Assembly: GCF_018598585.1 (NCBI RefSeq) | Contig: NZ_JAHESD010000034.1 | Location: 1-57,322, forward strand | DNA length: 57,322 bases | Direction: 5' to 3' | Origin: Chryseosolibacter indicum | Lineage (GTDB): Bacteria > Bacteroidota > Bacteroidia > Cytophagales > Cyclobacteriaceae | Shown: positions 8,878 through 18,348 of the stretch, piece after piece | Layout: each line of letters begins with the position of its first letter | Numbering within the stretch: position 1 is the first letter of the stretch | The notes under the pieces: generated by a model | What the model was told of the DNA's origin: nothing | Database searches by the model: none | What the model saw: the letters and a program-made list of their open reading frames with translations, nothing else | Translations under genes and position numbers: made by a program

Positions 8878-10263
8878 TTAGTACGCATTTTGATCTCCTT
8901 TAGCCATAGAGATCACTGTTGCTATAATAATCTTAAGATCCAAAAGGAAAGACCAGTTTTCTATGTAAAAGCGATCAAGCTTAACGCGGTTTTTCATCTC
9001 AATTAAATTCTGCGTTTCACCTCGATAGCCCTTACTTTGTGCCAGTCCAGTAATTCCTGGCTTAACATTATGACGAGCCATAAACTTGGTAATAAGCCGC
9101 GAGTACTCCTCCGTATGTTTTAACATATGAGGTCTTGGACCTACAACAGACATGGCACCTTGAAGAACATTGATAAATTGCGGCAATTCGTCCAAACTAG
9201 TTCTTCTCAAGAAAGCTCCAACCTTCGTAATCCGCGAATCTGATTTTGTTGCTTGTTTAGAGTCTGCCTCATTGTTAACATACATAGTTCTGAATTTGAG
9301 GCAGAGAAAATCATTATTGTCTTTACCAGTTCGTTTTTGTCTAAAGAAAACTGGCCCTTTAGAATCCAACTTGATTAATATCGCTATAAGAGGAAACAAC
9401 CACGATGCAATAAATAGAAGGAATAACGAAGAAAACATGATATCGAATCCACGTTTTACTATTTGATTCTGCCTGTCATCCAGAGGAATCGATGAGACAT
9501 TTAAAACCGGTATATGGTCATACCTCTCTAATTCCAACCCCTTGAAAGAGAAGGCCCTAAAATCTGTAATCACTTTCACTTTTATAAGCTGGTTCTCACA
9601 GTAATCTATTATCTTCTTTATTTGGCCGTATTTAACATAAGGAAGGCAACAGTAAACTTCATCCACAAGAAGTTTATTAGTCTCAATATACTCCTCCAAT
9701 TCATTAATGTCTCCTAGCTTCTTTTTACCATTTGCATGATCATCAAAATAACCAACAAACCTGTAACCATATTCTGGATGTACAGCAAAAAAAACCTCAA
9801 GTTGTTTTGCTATTGATCCAAAACCAATAATCACAACATTTCTATAATTATAGCCTCTCGCTCGATATATACTAAGAGAATAGTACAAACTGAGCCTCCA
9901 AAATAGTACAATAATTAGAAATGCAAAGTGAACAACCAGAGGTCCCCATTTATGCACAATAACAAAATCTAATAGATATATGGCAGTACACGTAATTAAC
10001 AAATGCTGCCCAACTGAGTATACGATTGAACTACTAAGCTTCAACAGAGAATTAACTCTGTTTGACTTATAAGGGTTAGCATAAAAAACTATTGCAAGCC
10101 AAGAAAGATTGAGAACCGCTAGAAAAAGAAACCATGAATTTTCTGATGTATCAATTATAAAATGGCCTGTAAGATACAATGTTAATACCAATCCATTCAG
10201 AGCTAGGATATCACCCAAAAAAGTAAGGATTCTTAGATATTTCGAGTACCTGTGATGTTGCAT
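8878..10263 (-). CDS. WcaJ-type polyprenyl glycosylphosphotransferase
   Basis: Initiates repeat-unit assembly by moving a hexose-1-phosphate (often glucose) onto undecaprenyl phosphate. The N-terminal half has four to five membrane segments, followed by a CoA-binding-like Rossmann region (VVIGFGSIAKQ). The C-terminal half is the bacterial sugar-transferase domain, with KRGFDIMFS, a membrane-inserted hairpin, CLKFRTM, LRRTSLDELPQFINVLQG and SVVGPRPHM. The ATG at 10263 (MQHHRYSKYLRIL) matches family N-termini better than the upstream in-frame GTG at 10329, which would add 22 residues. Its presence beside a WecA-type enzyme means the cluster encodes two candidate initiating transferases. Confidence 0.93.
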   Translation of the reverse strand: MQHHRYSKYLRILTFLGDILALNGLVLTLYLTGHFIIDTSENSWFLFLAVLNLSWLAIVFYANPYKSNRVNSLLKLSSSIVYSVGQHLLITCTAIYLLDFVIVHKWGPLVVHFAFLIIVLFWRLSLYYSLSIYRARGYNYRNVVIIGFGSIAKQLEVFFAVHPEYGYRFVGYFDDHANGKKKLGDINELEEYIETNKLLVDEVYCCLPYVKYGQIKKIIDYCENQLIKVKVITDFRAFSFKGLELERYDHIPVLNVSSIPLDDRQNQIVKRGFDIMFSSLFLLFIASWLFPLIAILIKLDSKGPVFFRQKRTGKDNNDFLCLKFRTMYVNNEADSKQATKSDSRITKVGAFLRRTSLDELPQFINVLQGAMSVVGPRPHMLKHTEEYSRLITKFMARHNVKPGITGLAQSKGYRGETQNLIEMKNRVKLDRFYIENWSFLLDLKIIIATVISMAKGDQNAY

Positions 10264-10417
10264 AGAGTGGGTTTTGGCAAAATTAAAAAATAAAAACCAA
10301 TTTAAAATCCATCTCAATAGCTTAGACACAATAGACTTTAATTTAGTTGGAATAGAACTTATAATAGAAGAGTTTTGTATTTGTATTAAGTTGTAATATT
10401 AATTGCTGGCGATGTAC

Positions 10418-11638
10418 TTAAGGAGTTTTACAGAAGAACAATGAGCTAAAGAAAGTAAAAAAGATAATTCCCTTATTTACCTCAAGCATCGATTCTGTAA
10501 GTGAGGCAATTGAGAATAGTACCAAAAATGATAGAAAGAGATAATCTTTTGTTCTAATCGCTCTGAAAATCAGATATAAAAGGCTGGAAAAAAGTAAAAA
10601 CAAGCCTAATACACCCAAATCTATTGTAGTTTCCAAATATTGGTTATGAGCATTATAGGAAATATCTGGATAGAACAATAATGCTGCGTAATTTTTAGCT
10701 CGATAACACTCTTCCAACTCGTCTATCGCATCTCCTGTACCCACTCCAACAAATAAATTTTCCTTTACAATATCAAAGCCGCAATCCCACATCAGCAACC
10801 GTTCTGCCCTCCCACCCCATTGTTTTTCTATTGTATACTCTGATTTATAATTTATTGCCTCTTTAAATCTCTCCCTATTTATGGGATTCAAAAAAACCAA
10901 CACCAAAAAAATTAAGCTTAATACACCGAATGAAATAAATGCTCTTAACAATTTCTGCTTCTTTTTAAAATAGATAATTAAGAATGCAAATGAAATAATG
11001 TAAAAAGCTAATATCTCAGCTCTCGCTGATAATAAAAAAAGAAAGATTATGAGATAAATTAAGACAAGATAAAAAACTAAATGACGTATAGCTTTATCCG
11101 TACCTTTTGGCCTGTAGAAATAAAAAATTACAAAGCAGGAAAAACAAATATACATTGCAAGATATATAGGATGAATACCTATTACCTCTACTAACGGATA
11201 ATAGAAAAAATATTCAATTGAAAAATTTAATAGGAAACGATAAATAGCGTATGAGAGACAAATTAGAGAAGAGAGAAGACATGCTACAACAAAAACAGTT
11301 AAGATATTTTTAAACGCTTTAGCAGTTAATCCCGGTAAACTGGATAGCAACACGGGAAAAATTATAAAGGTCATTTTCTTCTCCAATTCAAAAAAGGCTT
11401 GCCTACTATTATCTGAGTAGAAAACACCTACAAAATGAAGTAAATAGAATAGTGAGAAAAATAACACGAGCCCGTTTTTAATATGTAGATTTCTTTGAAA
11501 TAGCCAGTTTAAAGCTAAAAGAATGATAAAAAAGTTTGTTATTTTAGGTAACGATGTAAGCGGTAATGTGCCAACTATAATCGATAATAAAATGATATTT
11601 AACCTCTCCGAGTAGCTTTTTATCTCGCTAATTTTCAT
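10418..11638 (-). CDS. O-antigen ligase/polymerase-like membrane protein
   Basis: A 406-residue protein with about ten to twelve membrane segments and a large extracytoplasmic loop (about residues 255-330), typical of the Wzy_C/WaaL superfamily. The motif GVGTGD and the following AHNQYLET with its histidine fit the ligase-domain signature. It could join polymer to its acceptor or polymerise repeat units. The cluster has a second such protein at 13898-15268, so one may be polymerase and one ligase. Its start overlaps the stop of the WecG/TagA-like gene by 4 bp. Confidence 0.85.
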   Translation of the reverse strand: MKISEIKSYSERLNIILLSIIVGTLPLTSLPKITNFFIILLALNWLFQRNLHIKNGLVLFFSLFYLLHFVGVFYSDNSRQAFFELEKKMTFIIFPVLLSSLPGLTAKAFKNILTVFVVACLLSSLICLSYAIYRFLLNFSIEYFFYYPLVEVIGIHPIYLAMYICFSCFVIFYFYRPKGTDKAIRHLVFYLVLIYLIIFLFLLSARAEILAFYIISFAFLIIYFKKKQKLLRAFISFGVLSLIFLVLVFLNPINRERFKEAINYKSEYTIEKQWGGRAERLLMWDCGFDIVKENLFVGVGTGDAIDELEECYRAKNYAALLFYPDISYNAHNQYLETTIDLGVLGLFLLFSSLLYLIFRAIRTKDYLFLSFLVLFSIASLTESMLEVNKGIIFFTFFSSLFFCKTP

Positions 11639-12414
11639 ATACTTCTATCCTTAGCTCTACCCTGAAGCCATTCCTTAATTATCAAAAAAATGAATAACGT
11701 ATTTGTAAATAAATAGCGTTTCCACATTCGCTTTGGCTCCTGGATTAATCGATACAGCCATTCAAGAGATAGTTTTTGCATCCATTTTGGAGCACGCCTC
11801 TTCAGTCCAGCAAAAACCGCAAATGCTCCTCCAACACCTAAAAGTGGAGCATTAATCCTTTCTGAGTATTTAGCCATCCAAGTTTCCTGTTTCGGGCACC
11901 CCATCCCAACTAACACAAGATTTGCATTAGACCCGTTTATTTGTTTAACATAGCTCTCCGCTTCCTCTTCAGAGAATTCATTAAAAGAGGGAGAAATTCT
12001 ACCAGCTATTTTGAACGCCGGATAAAGGATTCTAAGTCGACTCTCAATTGCGCTCAGGACATCCGGTGTAGATCCAAATAAAAAAACCGAAAGTTCATTT
12101 TCAGCACATGCCTTAATAATAGAGGGCATAAAATCCATCCCTGCAATCCTGTCCTGCTTCACACCATAAAACAAACGCAGCACCTTTACTATAGGCATAC
12201 CATCCGCAAATAGAAAGGTGGCGGCATTGACAGCCTGGGAAAATGTTTTTTTCTTATACGCCTCAATGGCCATATGGGCATTAACAAAACATGCATATCC
12301 TGCTTGTTTTGCGCGGCCTAATGCTATAATACTTGTAATGGCATTGTTATAGCGTATCAAATCGATGTTAAGAACGATCACTTTTCTCCTTTCTGTAGAA
12401 GCTGGCAGTAGCAT
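11635..12414 (-). CDS. WecG/TagA/CpsF-family glycosyltransferase
   Basis: A 259-residue GT26 enzyme expected to add the second sugar (often N-acetylmannosamine or its uronate) to a lipid-linked sugar on the cytoplasmic face. Seen are NAHMAIEAY, FADGMPIV with the catalytic-site Asp, GMGCPKQETWM, GVGGAFAVFAG and the C-terminal tail PKWMQKLSLEWLYRL, EPKRMWKRY. That tail is thought to hold the protein at the membrane. WecG-type enzymes normally act on WecA products, which fits the WecA-family gene nearby. It has a 377-bp gene-free region upstream. Confidence 0.92.
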   Translation of the reverse strand: MLLPASTERRKVIVLNIDLIRYNNAITSIIALGRAKQAGYACFVNAHMAIEAYKKKTFSQAVNAATFLFADGMPIVKVLRLFYGVKQDRIAGMDFMPSIIKACAENELSVFLFGSTPDVLSAIESRLRILYPAFKIAGRISPSFNEFSEEEAESYVKQINGSNANLVLVGMGCPKQETWMAKYSERINAPLLGVGGAFAVFAGLKRRAPKWMQKLSLEWLYRLIQEPKRMWKRYLFTNTLFIFLIIKEWLQGRAKDRSI

Positions 12415-12791
12415 AGATGGAATCCCGATGATATCGAAGTTAAAAAGACCGTAAACTATTATTTTTGCAACTTATATAATTGAGTTTAGAAACTAAATAT
12501 CTATTACAGAATTAAGTTTCAAAATTCCTCTATCAATTGGAAACATGTTATAGTCAATATTACATGGATTAACTGAGGAGTTCTAGACCTTAACAACTCA
12601 ACTTCATCACCTATTCCTCAAAATACACCTAAACAACACGAAGGGCACACCTTTAATGTTAGCAACCTATCACATTATTGAAGAGTAAACAGACAATAGT
12701 TATCACTGTTACTCATAACTCAGTAAACCTCAGTCTTTAGCAAATAATAACCTCTAAGCAGCAATTAAAAAGTTAAACTAGTAAGAAATAG
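12415..12791. other. AT-rich gap inside the polysaccharide cluster
   Basis: A 377-bp stretch between two minus-strand genes, with only short open frames. The plus strand is C-rich and G-poor at about 12595-12655, but no regular period, terminator or full -7 box was found. It probably holds the promoter or leader for the WecG-like gene and downstream genes. Confidence 0.4.
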
Positions 12792-13901
12792 CTAAATTGT
12801 TAATAGAGAATTCTCTATATTTCTATAATAGGATTGTAATGTAAAATTTTTCAGAAACAATGACCTCCCACGTGCGCCCATCTCCCTACGTAAGTCACTA
12901 TTTAAAATCAAATCCTCCAGGTATGCAGCAACCTGTTGCGCGTCTTTTATTGAACACAGAAAGCCATTATCTCTGTGGGTAACAATGGAGGGAATACCGC
13001 GCCATCGTGTGCTAACTATTGGCAAACCAAAAGAGCAAGCTTCCAGCAATACCACCGGAAAACTCTCTGCTTCATAGAAGCTTGGAAAACAAAAGACATC
13101 GCTATTTAAATAAAAAAGGTATTTATGCTCACCTGTAACCACCCCATGAAAGTGAATATTCTCATTTAAAAAAAGAACCCTCACTATATCCCTTAACTCC
13201 TTTTCAAATTTTGCGGACTCAAATTTTCCGAGTACATCTAAGGCAAAATCAATTCCTCTAGCCTTCAATGAATGACAAGCTTCTAAAAGAATTTTTATCC
13301 CCTTACTTTCCGTTAACAAGCCCACAAAAAGCAACCGACATTTAGTTGACCTACCAGGATTTGTACGACGTGTATTAAAATGATCTTCTATTCCATAGGG
13401 TATTATAGCTTGTTTTTTTATTTGCAAAGGAAGGCAGTCGTCCGTGCTGTGTTGTGAAAGTCTAATACCCAGATCTGCAGAAAAATAGGCTTTTCTAAAA
13501 ATGAATTTTGAAAAGGCGTCCAGCGACGGATATAATTCTGAAATGCCCGCTGCATGAAAGTGGAAACAGACTTTTTTAAAAAAAGGTCGTGTTATCGTGA
13601 GAACAATTGCATCACGGTAAAAGGCAATCAATTTGGGTCCAGTTGGAGGAAAATATAAAACAGGGATGCTGTAACGAAAGCGTTTATAAAGGATCTGAAT
13701 AATGACCATAAAAAGATGGAATACCTTCCTAACATTAAAGCGCCCGATAGCATCAAGGTCTTTCGAGAATGCCATGCGTACATGATAGAGCGAAATCCGA
13801 TTGTAGTTTACTTTCAGCATTTCCTCGATCATAATAGCTTGTCCATGATACGGAGGAGGAGTTTGGCCAACCACTAGTATTTTCCTTTTTATTTTGCTCA
13901 T
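12792..13901 (-). CDS. Glycosyltransferase, GT4 family
   Basis: A 369-residue GT-B fold glycosyltransferase. The N-terminal domain starts with KRKILVVGQTPPPYHGQ, and the C-terminal domain has LLFVGLLTESKGI and the E-x7-E nucleotide-sugar site in FYEAESFPVVLLEA followed by GLPIVSTRWRG. It is presumably cytoplasmic or membrane-peripheral and adds one sugar to the lipid-linked repeat unit. Donor and acceptor cannot be told. Its start overlaps the stop of the upstream Wzy-like gene by 4 bp. Confidence 0.93.
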   Translation of the reverse strand: MSKIKRKILVVGQTPPPYHGQAIMIEEMLKVNYNRISLYHVRMAFSKDLDAIGRFNVRKVFHLFMVIIQILYKRFRYSIPVLYFPPTGPKLIAFYRDAIVLTITRPFFKKVCFHFHAAGISELYPSLDAFSKFIFRKAYFSADLGIRLSQHSTDDCLPLQIKKQAIIPYGIEDHFNTRRTNPGRSTKCRLLFVGLLTESKGIKILLEACHSLKARGIDFALDVLGKFESAKFEKELRDIVRVLFLNENIHFHGVVTGEHKYLFYLNSDVFCFPSFYEAESFPVVLLEACSFGLPIVSTRWRGIPSIVTHRDNGFLCSIKDAQQVAAYLEDLILNSDLRREMGARGRSLFLKNFTLQSYYRNIENSLLTI

Positions 13902-15268
13902 TTTATTAAAGAGGTGCTGTGCTTACTGCTGTTGAATATCTTTATTTCAATAGTTTTGAAAATAAAAAGGTAAATCATCACTATTTCGGGATATTCTAAA
14001 AAATTGTCTGTAAACAAATTTAGGACAAAAAAAATGGTCAGAAATTTAAGAAAATATAAGTTAGCTGAATAGGATCCCTGATCATTTTGTTGTTTCAATT
14101 TCTGAAGGGTAGATCGATACTTATTGCTCGCTAACATTGAGATGAATAGAGAAACGATAGCTCCAAATTCAGCAAATAAAGCAACTATTGATGAAAACGG
14201 TTGGTTACGGGTTCCATCCATATACTTTCCCGTATTCGTTGAATTCCAAAGAGGATAAACATACTTCTGAGCGTATCTCGGACTATGTTGACCAAATAAT
14301 TCAATAACAAATTTATGTTTTGAGTAGTCGCCGTTTAAAAGGAAGTAAGACCTGCTATTGAAGGTACCTGGTCCACTCCCTGTTAAAAATAGAATTGGTT
14401 CCCTCAGATAAACTTCGACATAATTTCTATACAACATTAACTTCCGGGGTATTTGATGAGCATTTTTTTGGCCGTCATCATTCCTAAAAAATAGTGCAAC
14501 ACGCTGAAGATTTTCATAATTGTAAAGGAAGGTCTGATATCGGAATGTATAGAGCAAACCTGTAAACATTACCATTACAAGAACAAAAATAAAGATCGAT
14601 CGAAAAAAAGCCTTTAACGAAAATTTATATATGAATATAGATAGTATGAAGATAATAAGACCTAGTCCATAAAAAGACAAGATAGCTGAAGAAATAAAAA
14701 ACAAAAAAAGAAATAGTTTTATTTTGGACTTTGAGTGCTGATAAGCTAAAAAATAATAAGCACATACAATAAAGTTAACAAGAGATAAAGTATGTGGTCC
14801 CAATCCCCCGGCACCATAAAAACCGATAAATGCATCATCGTTTACGGCTGGGGCGTACATAAATTGAACAAGGCCAATGATGTTATTAATCACCAGTACT
14901 CCTGTCAGCACCTTTATAAAGTACTCAAAGTAGTTTTTATCCTCCACTTTTGGCGTTGTGAAAAAGATTATTAAGACCGGTACGATTAAAAACAGTGATA
15001 AAGCAATATTAACAAAATTAAATTCACCTGTGTATAAAGAGCTCGCAAAGACTGAAAAAAAAAAGATTACCATTAACAAGAAAAGTACATTGTTAACCAA
15101 ACGAACTTTAAACAAAAGAATAAACGAAATTGTAACAATAGGAAGGAGTGGGATAAACAGTGGTCGTAGCACTAATGCTAAAATGGACAAACCAACGAGA
15201 AACGATTTAACGAAAAAACTTCTGTGTACAGCTAAACCACCACCGACATACGAACTATCTATTTTCAA
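13898..15268 (-). CDS. Wzy-like polysaccharide polymerase, putative
   Basis: A 456-residue membrane protein with about eleven to twelve hydrophobic segments and a long central hydrophilic loop (about residues 255-345) containing GSGPGTFNSRSYF. That layout is typical of O-antigen polymerases or ligases, whose sequences diverge strongly. A TTG start at 15268 is used because no in-frame ATG precedes the first membrane segment. It sits between two glycosyltransferases in a run of closely spaced genes. The exact role, polymerase or ligase, is inferred from position. Confidence 0.75.
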   Translation of the reverse strand: MKIDSSYVGGGLAVHRSFFVKSFLVGLSILALVLRPLFIPLLPIVTISFILLFKVRLVNNVLFLLMVIFFFSVFASSLYTGEFNFVNIALSLFLIVPVLIIFFTTPKVEDKNYFEYFIKVLTGVLVINNIIGLVQFMYAPAVNDDAFIGFYGAGGLGPHTLSLVNFIVCAYYFLAYQHSKSKIKLFLFLFFISSAILSFYGLGLIIFILSIFIYKFSLKAFFRSIFIFVLVMVMFTGLLYTFRYQTFLYNYENLQRVALFFRNDDGQKNAHQIPRKLMLYRNYVEVYLREPILFLTGSGPGTFNSRSYFLLNGDYSKHKFVIELFGQHSPRYAQKYVYPLWNSTNTGKYMDGTRNQPFSSIVALFAEFGAIVSLFISMLASNKYRSTLQKLKQQNDQGSYSANLYFLKFLTIFFVLNLFTDNFLEYPEIVMIYLFIFKTIEIKIFNSSKHSTSLIK

Positions 15269-15317
15269 ACTAATAGTTTAAGTAGGTTAAAAATTAGTTA
15301 AATGTATTTATCTTTCC

Positions 15318-16448
15318 CTATTTAGCAAGCAAATCAAGCATTACCTTTTCATACGATGGTATGATTTTTTCAAAATCGTATTTATCTACAGATTTTGCTA
15401 TTATAGCCGGTTTATTAACAGGTAAACTAGCAACTGCAGTAATGGCTTTTGCTAATCTCTCAATATTTCCATTTTCAACTAACCATCCATTACGGTTTTC
15501 CTCTATAATCTCATGCATTCCTCCTGGACTATCAAAGGCTAGAATAGGAATTCCCAAAGCATTTGCCTCTATCGCTGCATTGGAAAAGGCTTCTGTACGA
15601 GAAGTAATTAACATTAAATCACTTTGTTTAATATATTTATAGGGATTATTTGTAAAGCCCAGAAATGTTACCTTTTCAGTCAATCCATATTTTGACACTA
15701 AATTTAATACATAATCACGGTACCCAGGATTTTCAGTTGTTTGTTCCCCCAATATTGTTAAATGAAAATTGCTTAACGTTACTTTAGCCAATGCTTCTAT
15801 AAGAAGATCGTATCCCTTAATGTAAACAATTCTTCCCACAGCAATAAGGTTTATTACATTCTCCGGGAGAAGACGTTCATCAGTCATTGCGGCTTCACTT
15901 AAATCTTTTATGCTAATTGGATTATTAATAACAACAATTTTTTCTGGATTGACAGAAAAATTAACAACCAAGTCTTGCCTCATATAATTTGATTGAGATA
16001 TAATTGTATCAAATCTTTTGAAAGCTAATTTGTAAAGAAATTTTCTTATCCCTACTAAAGGATAATTATCTAAAAAACTACTTAAAATGACCGCTTCACG
16101 GGTAATAAATTTTATATGAGCAGGCAGAAAAAAAGATAAAAGCGCAATAACAAGATTCATATTGTTCACATCAAAAACAAAAACTAACTCTGGATTTAGT
16201 TTCTTTATAAATCTGTAAAGTTTAAAAGCAGCGTAGCGTACTCTTGATGTGTTTAGATAAATTTTTGTGACTTCCTGTGGCACATCGTTATAGAATTCAC
16301 CCTGACTTGTAAGTACACATAAGGTACAATCAAAAATATCTTTAGAAATTTTTTGAAGTAAAATTGATAGAACTTTTTGTGCTCCACCTGCGTCTAATGC
16401 AGGGATAATAAATAAAACTTTAGTTCTTATTTTTGCTTCTAATGACAT
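15318..16448 (-). CDS. Glycosyltransferase, GT4 family
   Basis: A 376-residue GT-B enzyme. The N-terminal domain has the common LDAGGAQKVL glycine-rich motif of GT4 proteins acting on lipid-linked acceptors. The C-terminal domain has AVGRIVYIKGYDLLI, LGEQTTENPGY and the E-x7-E site in SRTEAFSNAAIEA followed by LGIPILAFDSPGG. It likely adds a sugar to the growing repeat unit on the inner membrane. Local base composition is AT-rich, like the neighbouring glycosyltransferases and unlike the flanking housekeeping genes, which is common in exchanged O-antigen loci. Confidence 0.93.
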   Translation of the reverse strand: MSLEAKIRTKVLFIIPALDAGGAQKVLSILLQKISKDIFDCTLCVLTSQGEFYNDVPQEVTKIYLNTSRVRYAAFKLYRFIKKLNPELVFVFDVNNMNLVIALLSFFLPAHIKFITREAVILSSFLDNYPLVGIRKFLYKLAFKRFDTIISQSNYMRQDLVVNFSVNPEKIVVINNPISIKDLSEAAMTDERLLPENVINLIAVGRIVYIKGYDLLIEALAKVTLSNFHLTILGEQTTENPGYRDYVLNLVSKYGLTEKVTFLGFTNNPYKYIKQSDLMLITSRTEAFSNAAIEANALGIPILAFDSPGGMHEIIEENRNGWLVENGNIERLAKAITAVASLPVNKPAIIAKSVDKYDFEKIIPSYEKVMLDLLAK

Positions 16449-16474
16449 TTATCTCATTTACAATTATCCAAAAA

Positions 16475-17557
16475 TTAAAAAAGGTTTCTCTTAATCAAAG
16501 CTTTCACTTTGTTCTTAAAATCCTGAACATTTTTTATTCGTTTTATCTTGTAAATTGTACGTTTCCACGCGCCGTGATATAAGGTATAGGTTCTAAGCAA
16601 TTTGTCGGTTTTAATAACAGAATCGGCGTTATTATTATTTTTAAATAATAATGAATTTAATCCGTCTTTATACTTACTTTTTAGTTCCCGACTACCCAAC
16701 AAATAACTCCATAATTCTATGTGCTTTATTGCGTAGTCTTTCCACGTCCAATGTGCAATTGAATTAATCAACATTTGCTTTTCCTGTGTTAAATGGGCCA
16801 AAATATTTACTAGTTCTTCTATTGTATTAAATGAATGCACGATTCCGTTCTCAGCGTCGAGATGGTAGCCTTGCGGTGTTACAATTGTTTTTACGCCTGC
16901 AGCCAATGCATCAATAAAGCCCATAGAACCTTCGTCCTGTCCTAAATACAAATAATAGTCAAGGGTAGGTATTAATTTAACGTATTCTTCGTAATTAAAT
17001 TCAGGGTAATACGTGACATTAAAACCTCGATCATATAATTGTTTAATAACCTTATCCCATCCGGCGCCCATAATTTTAAAATGATAGAATGCAGGATTAA
17101 TATAAGCTGATAACTCTACCAGCATACCTTCTCTCTTACAACCATCGGGCTGAACTTTACTTGTTATCCCAACAGTGTAGGGTTTAATGGAAACAGCACC
17201 ATCATGTGCAGGATTAACAAAACATAACTTATTGGCGGGTATTCCATCAATAACAAGTTGATCCATGACTTGTTTGGACATGCACACACCAACTGAAGCG
17301 ACCTCCAATTGTCTTTTCAATTGCTTTAACTTTCTTATATCATCGATATGGGTGATCATGAGTGTATCCCTGTGGCTACCTCTCATCTCGTCATAGTTAA
17401 TATAGATGATATGATGGTTTATATCTGCATCCGGATCTGAAACATTGCTAATATCTGCATCCACGCCCAGCTTGTTCAGCTCTTCATTAAGTTTACGCGC
17501 AAACTTACCGAGTATCCACGCATTCACATCTTCATATGAAACAATCCGAACTCTCAT
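16475..17557 (-). CDS. Divergent GT-B glycosyltransferase, probable
   Basis: About 360 residues. The ATG at 17557 (MRVRIVSYEDVNAW) is preferred over an upstream TTG at 17578, because it follows the methyltransferase stop by one base and gives a typical GT-B first strand. The C-terminal half has LYLGQDEGSMGFIDALAAG, a degenerate form of the E-x7-E nucleotide-sugar site, and VKTIVTPQGY. The first half is weakly similar to known families. By position it is a polysaccharide-cluster transferase, but the donor sugar and even the exact family are uncertain. It ends 26 bp before the next glycosyltransferase gene. Confidence 0.75.
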   Translation of the reverse strand: MRVRIVSYEDVNAWILGKFARKLNEELNKLGVDADISNVSDPDADINHHIIYINYDEMRGSHRDTLMITHIDDIRKLKQLKRQLEVASVGVCMSKQVMDQLVIDGIPANKLCFVNPAHDGAVSIKPYTVGITSKVQPDGCKREGMLVELSAYINPAFYHFKIMGAGWDKVIKQLYDRGFNVTYYPEFNYEEYVKLIPTLDYYLYLGQDEGSMGFIDALAAGVKTIVTPQGYHLDAENGIVHSFNTIEELVNILAHLTQEKQMLINSIAHWTWKDYAIKHIELWSYLLGSRELKSKYKDGLNSLLFKNNNNADSVIKTDKLLRTYTLYHGAWKRTIYKIKRIKNVQDFKNKVKALIKRNLF

Positions 17558-17558
17558 G

Positions 17559-18344
17559 TTATCCAATTTTTCTTGCAATAATACTGATATTCCATTCCTG
17601 TGGCGTTACCACTTTATCCATATGCATAAACGGGCTTATCTGTAAAATTTCAAACCGGTGCGATTGAAGCAGATTCTTCATTTCAGAAAAATAGTAATAG
17701 TGCAAATGATGGATTTCCTCAAATTCCGCTAAACGAACATTATCACTAAAGTAGTTGCAGGTAAATTTTACGGTGGCGCTCTGCGCAACCTGATCCAGGT
17801 TTGTTTCTGAGATACGAATAATCTCAGCATTCTCCTGCTTTTTTCTTAGGATCTTCACAGGCGAGTAACTTTCTGTTACGGCACAACCGTTCCAATAATC
17901 GAAGATAAACAAGCCGCCACTATCAAGAAGCTTATGAACATTAGACAATGTTTTACTTTGATCAGCGTAAGACGTAAGATAATTGATTGCTGAAAACATT
18001 GAAATCACAACGTCAAACGTCGCATTTATTTTATCTGATTCCTGAAATGAGTAGTTATAAAATTTAATATGCTTGCCGTTTGCTTCTGCGTTCTTTTCTG
18101 CGACCTCAATCATTGACTTTGATATATCACTACCCGTGAGAGCAGCAAAACCTTTTCCAGATAATTCAATTAAATGCTTACCTGTGCCACATGCGAGGTC
18201 AAGTAAAGACGTAGTGCTTTTATTTTTATCTAAAAACTTTGTGATGAGTTGATCAATGTAGTGCGCCTCTCCACGATAATCCTTATCCTTATACAAAAGG
18301 TCGTAAAACGCTGCATAAACATTAAATTGAGAATTTTCTTTCAT
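17559..18344 (-). CDS. Class I SAM-dependent methyltransferase
   Basis: A 261-residue methyltransferase with the SAM-binding motif I LLDLACGTGKHLIEL near residue 45, motif II-like ALTGSDISKSMI, and motif IV DVVISMFSAINYL. It resembles small-molecule or sugar methyltransferases near aminosugar genes. It lies between an aminotransferase and a glycosyltransferase, with 4 bp and 1 bp gaps, so it probably methylates a nucleotide-linked amino sugar or the repeat unit. The substrate is inferred from context only. Confidence 0.88.
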   Translation of the reverse strand: MKENSQFNVYAAFYDLLYKDKDYRGEAHYIDQLITKFLDKNKSTTSLLDLACGTGKHLIELSGKGFAALTGSDISKSMIEVAEKNAEANGKHIKFYNYSFQESDKINATFDVVISMFSAINYLTSYADQSKTLSNVHKLLDSGGLFIFDYWNGCAVTESYSPVKILRKKQENAEIIRISETNLDQVAQSATVKFTCNYFSDNVRLAEFEEIHHLHYYYFSEMKNLLQSHRFEILQISPFMHMDKVVTPQEWNISIIARKIG

Positions 18345-18348
18345 TATC

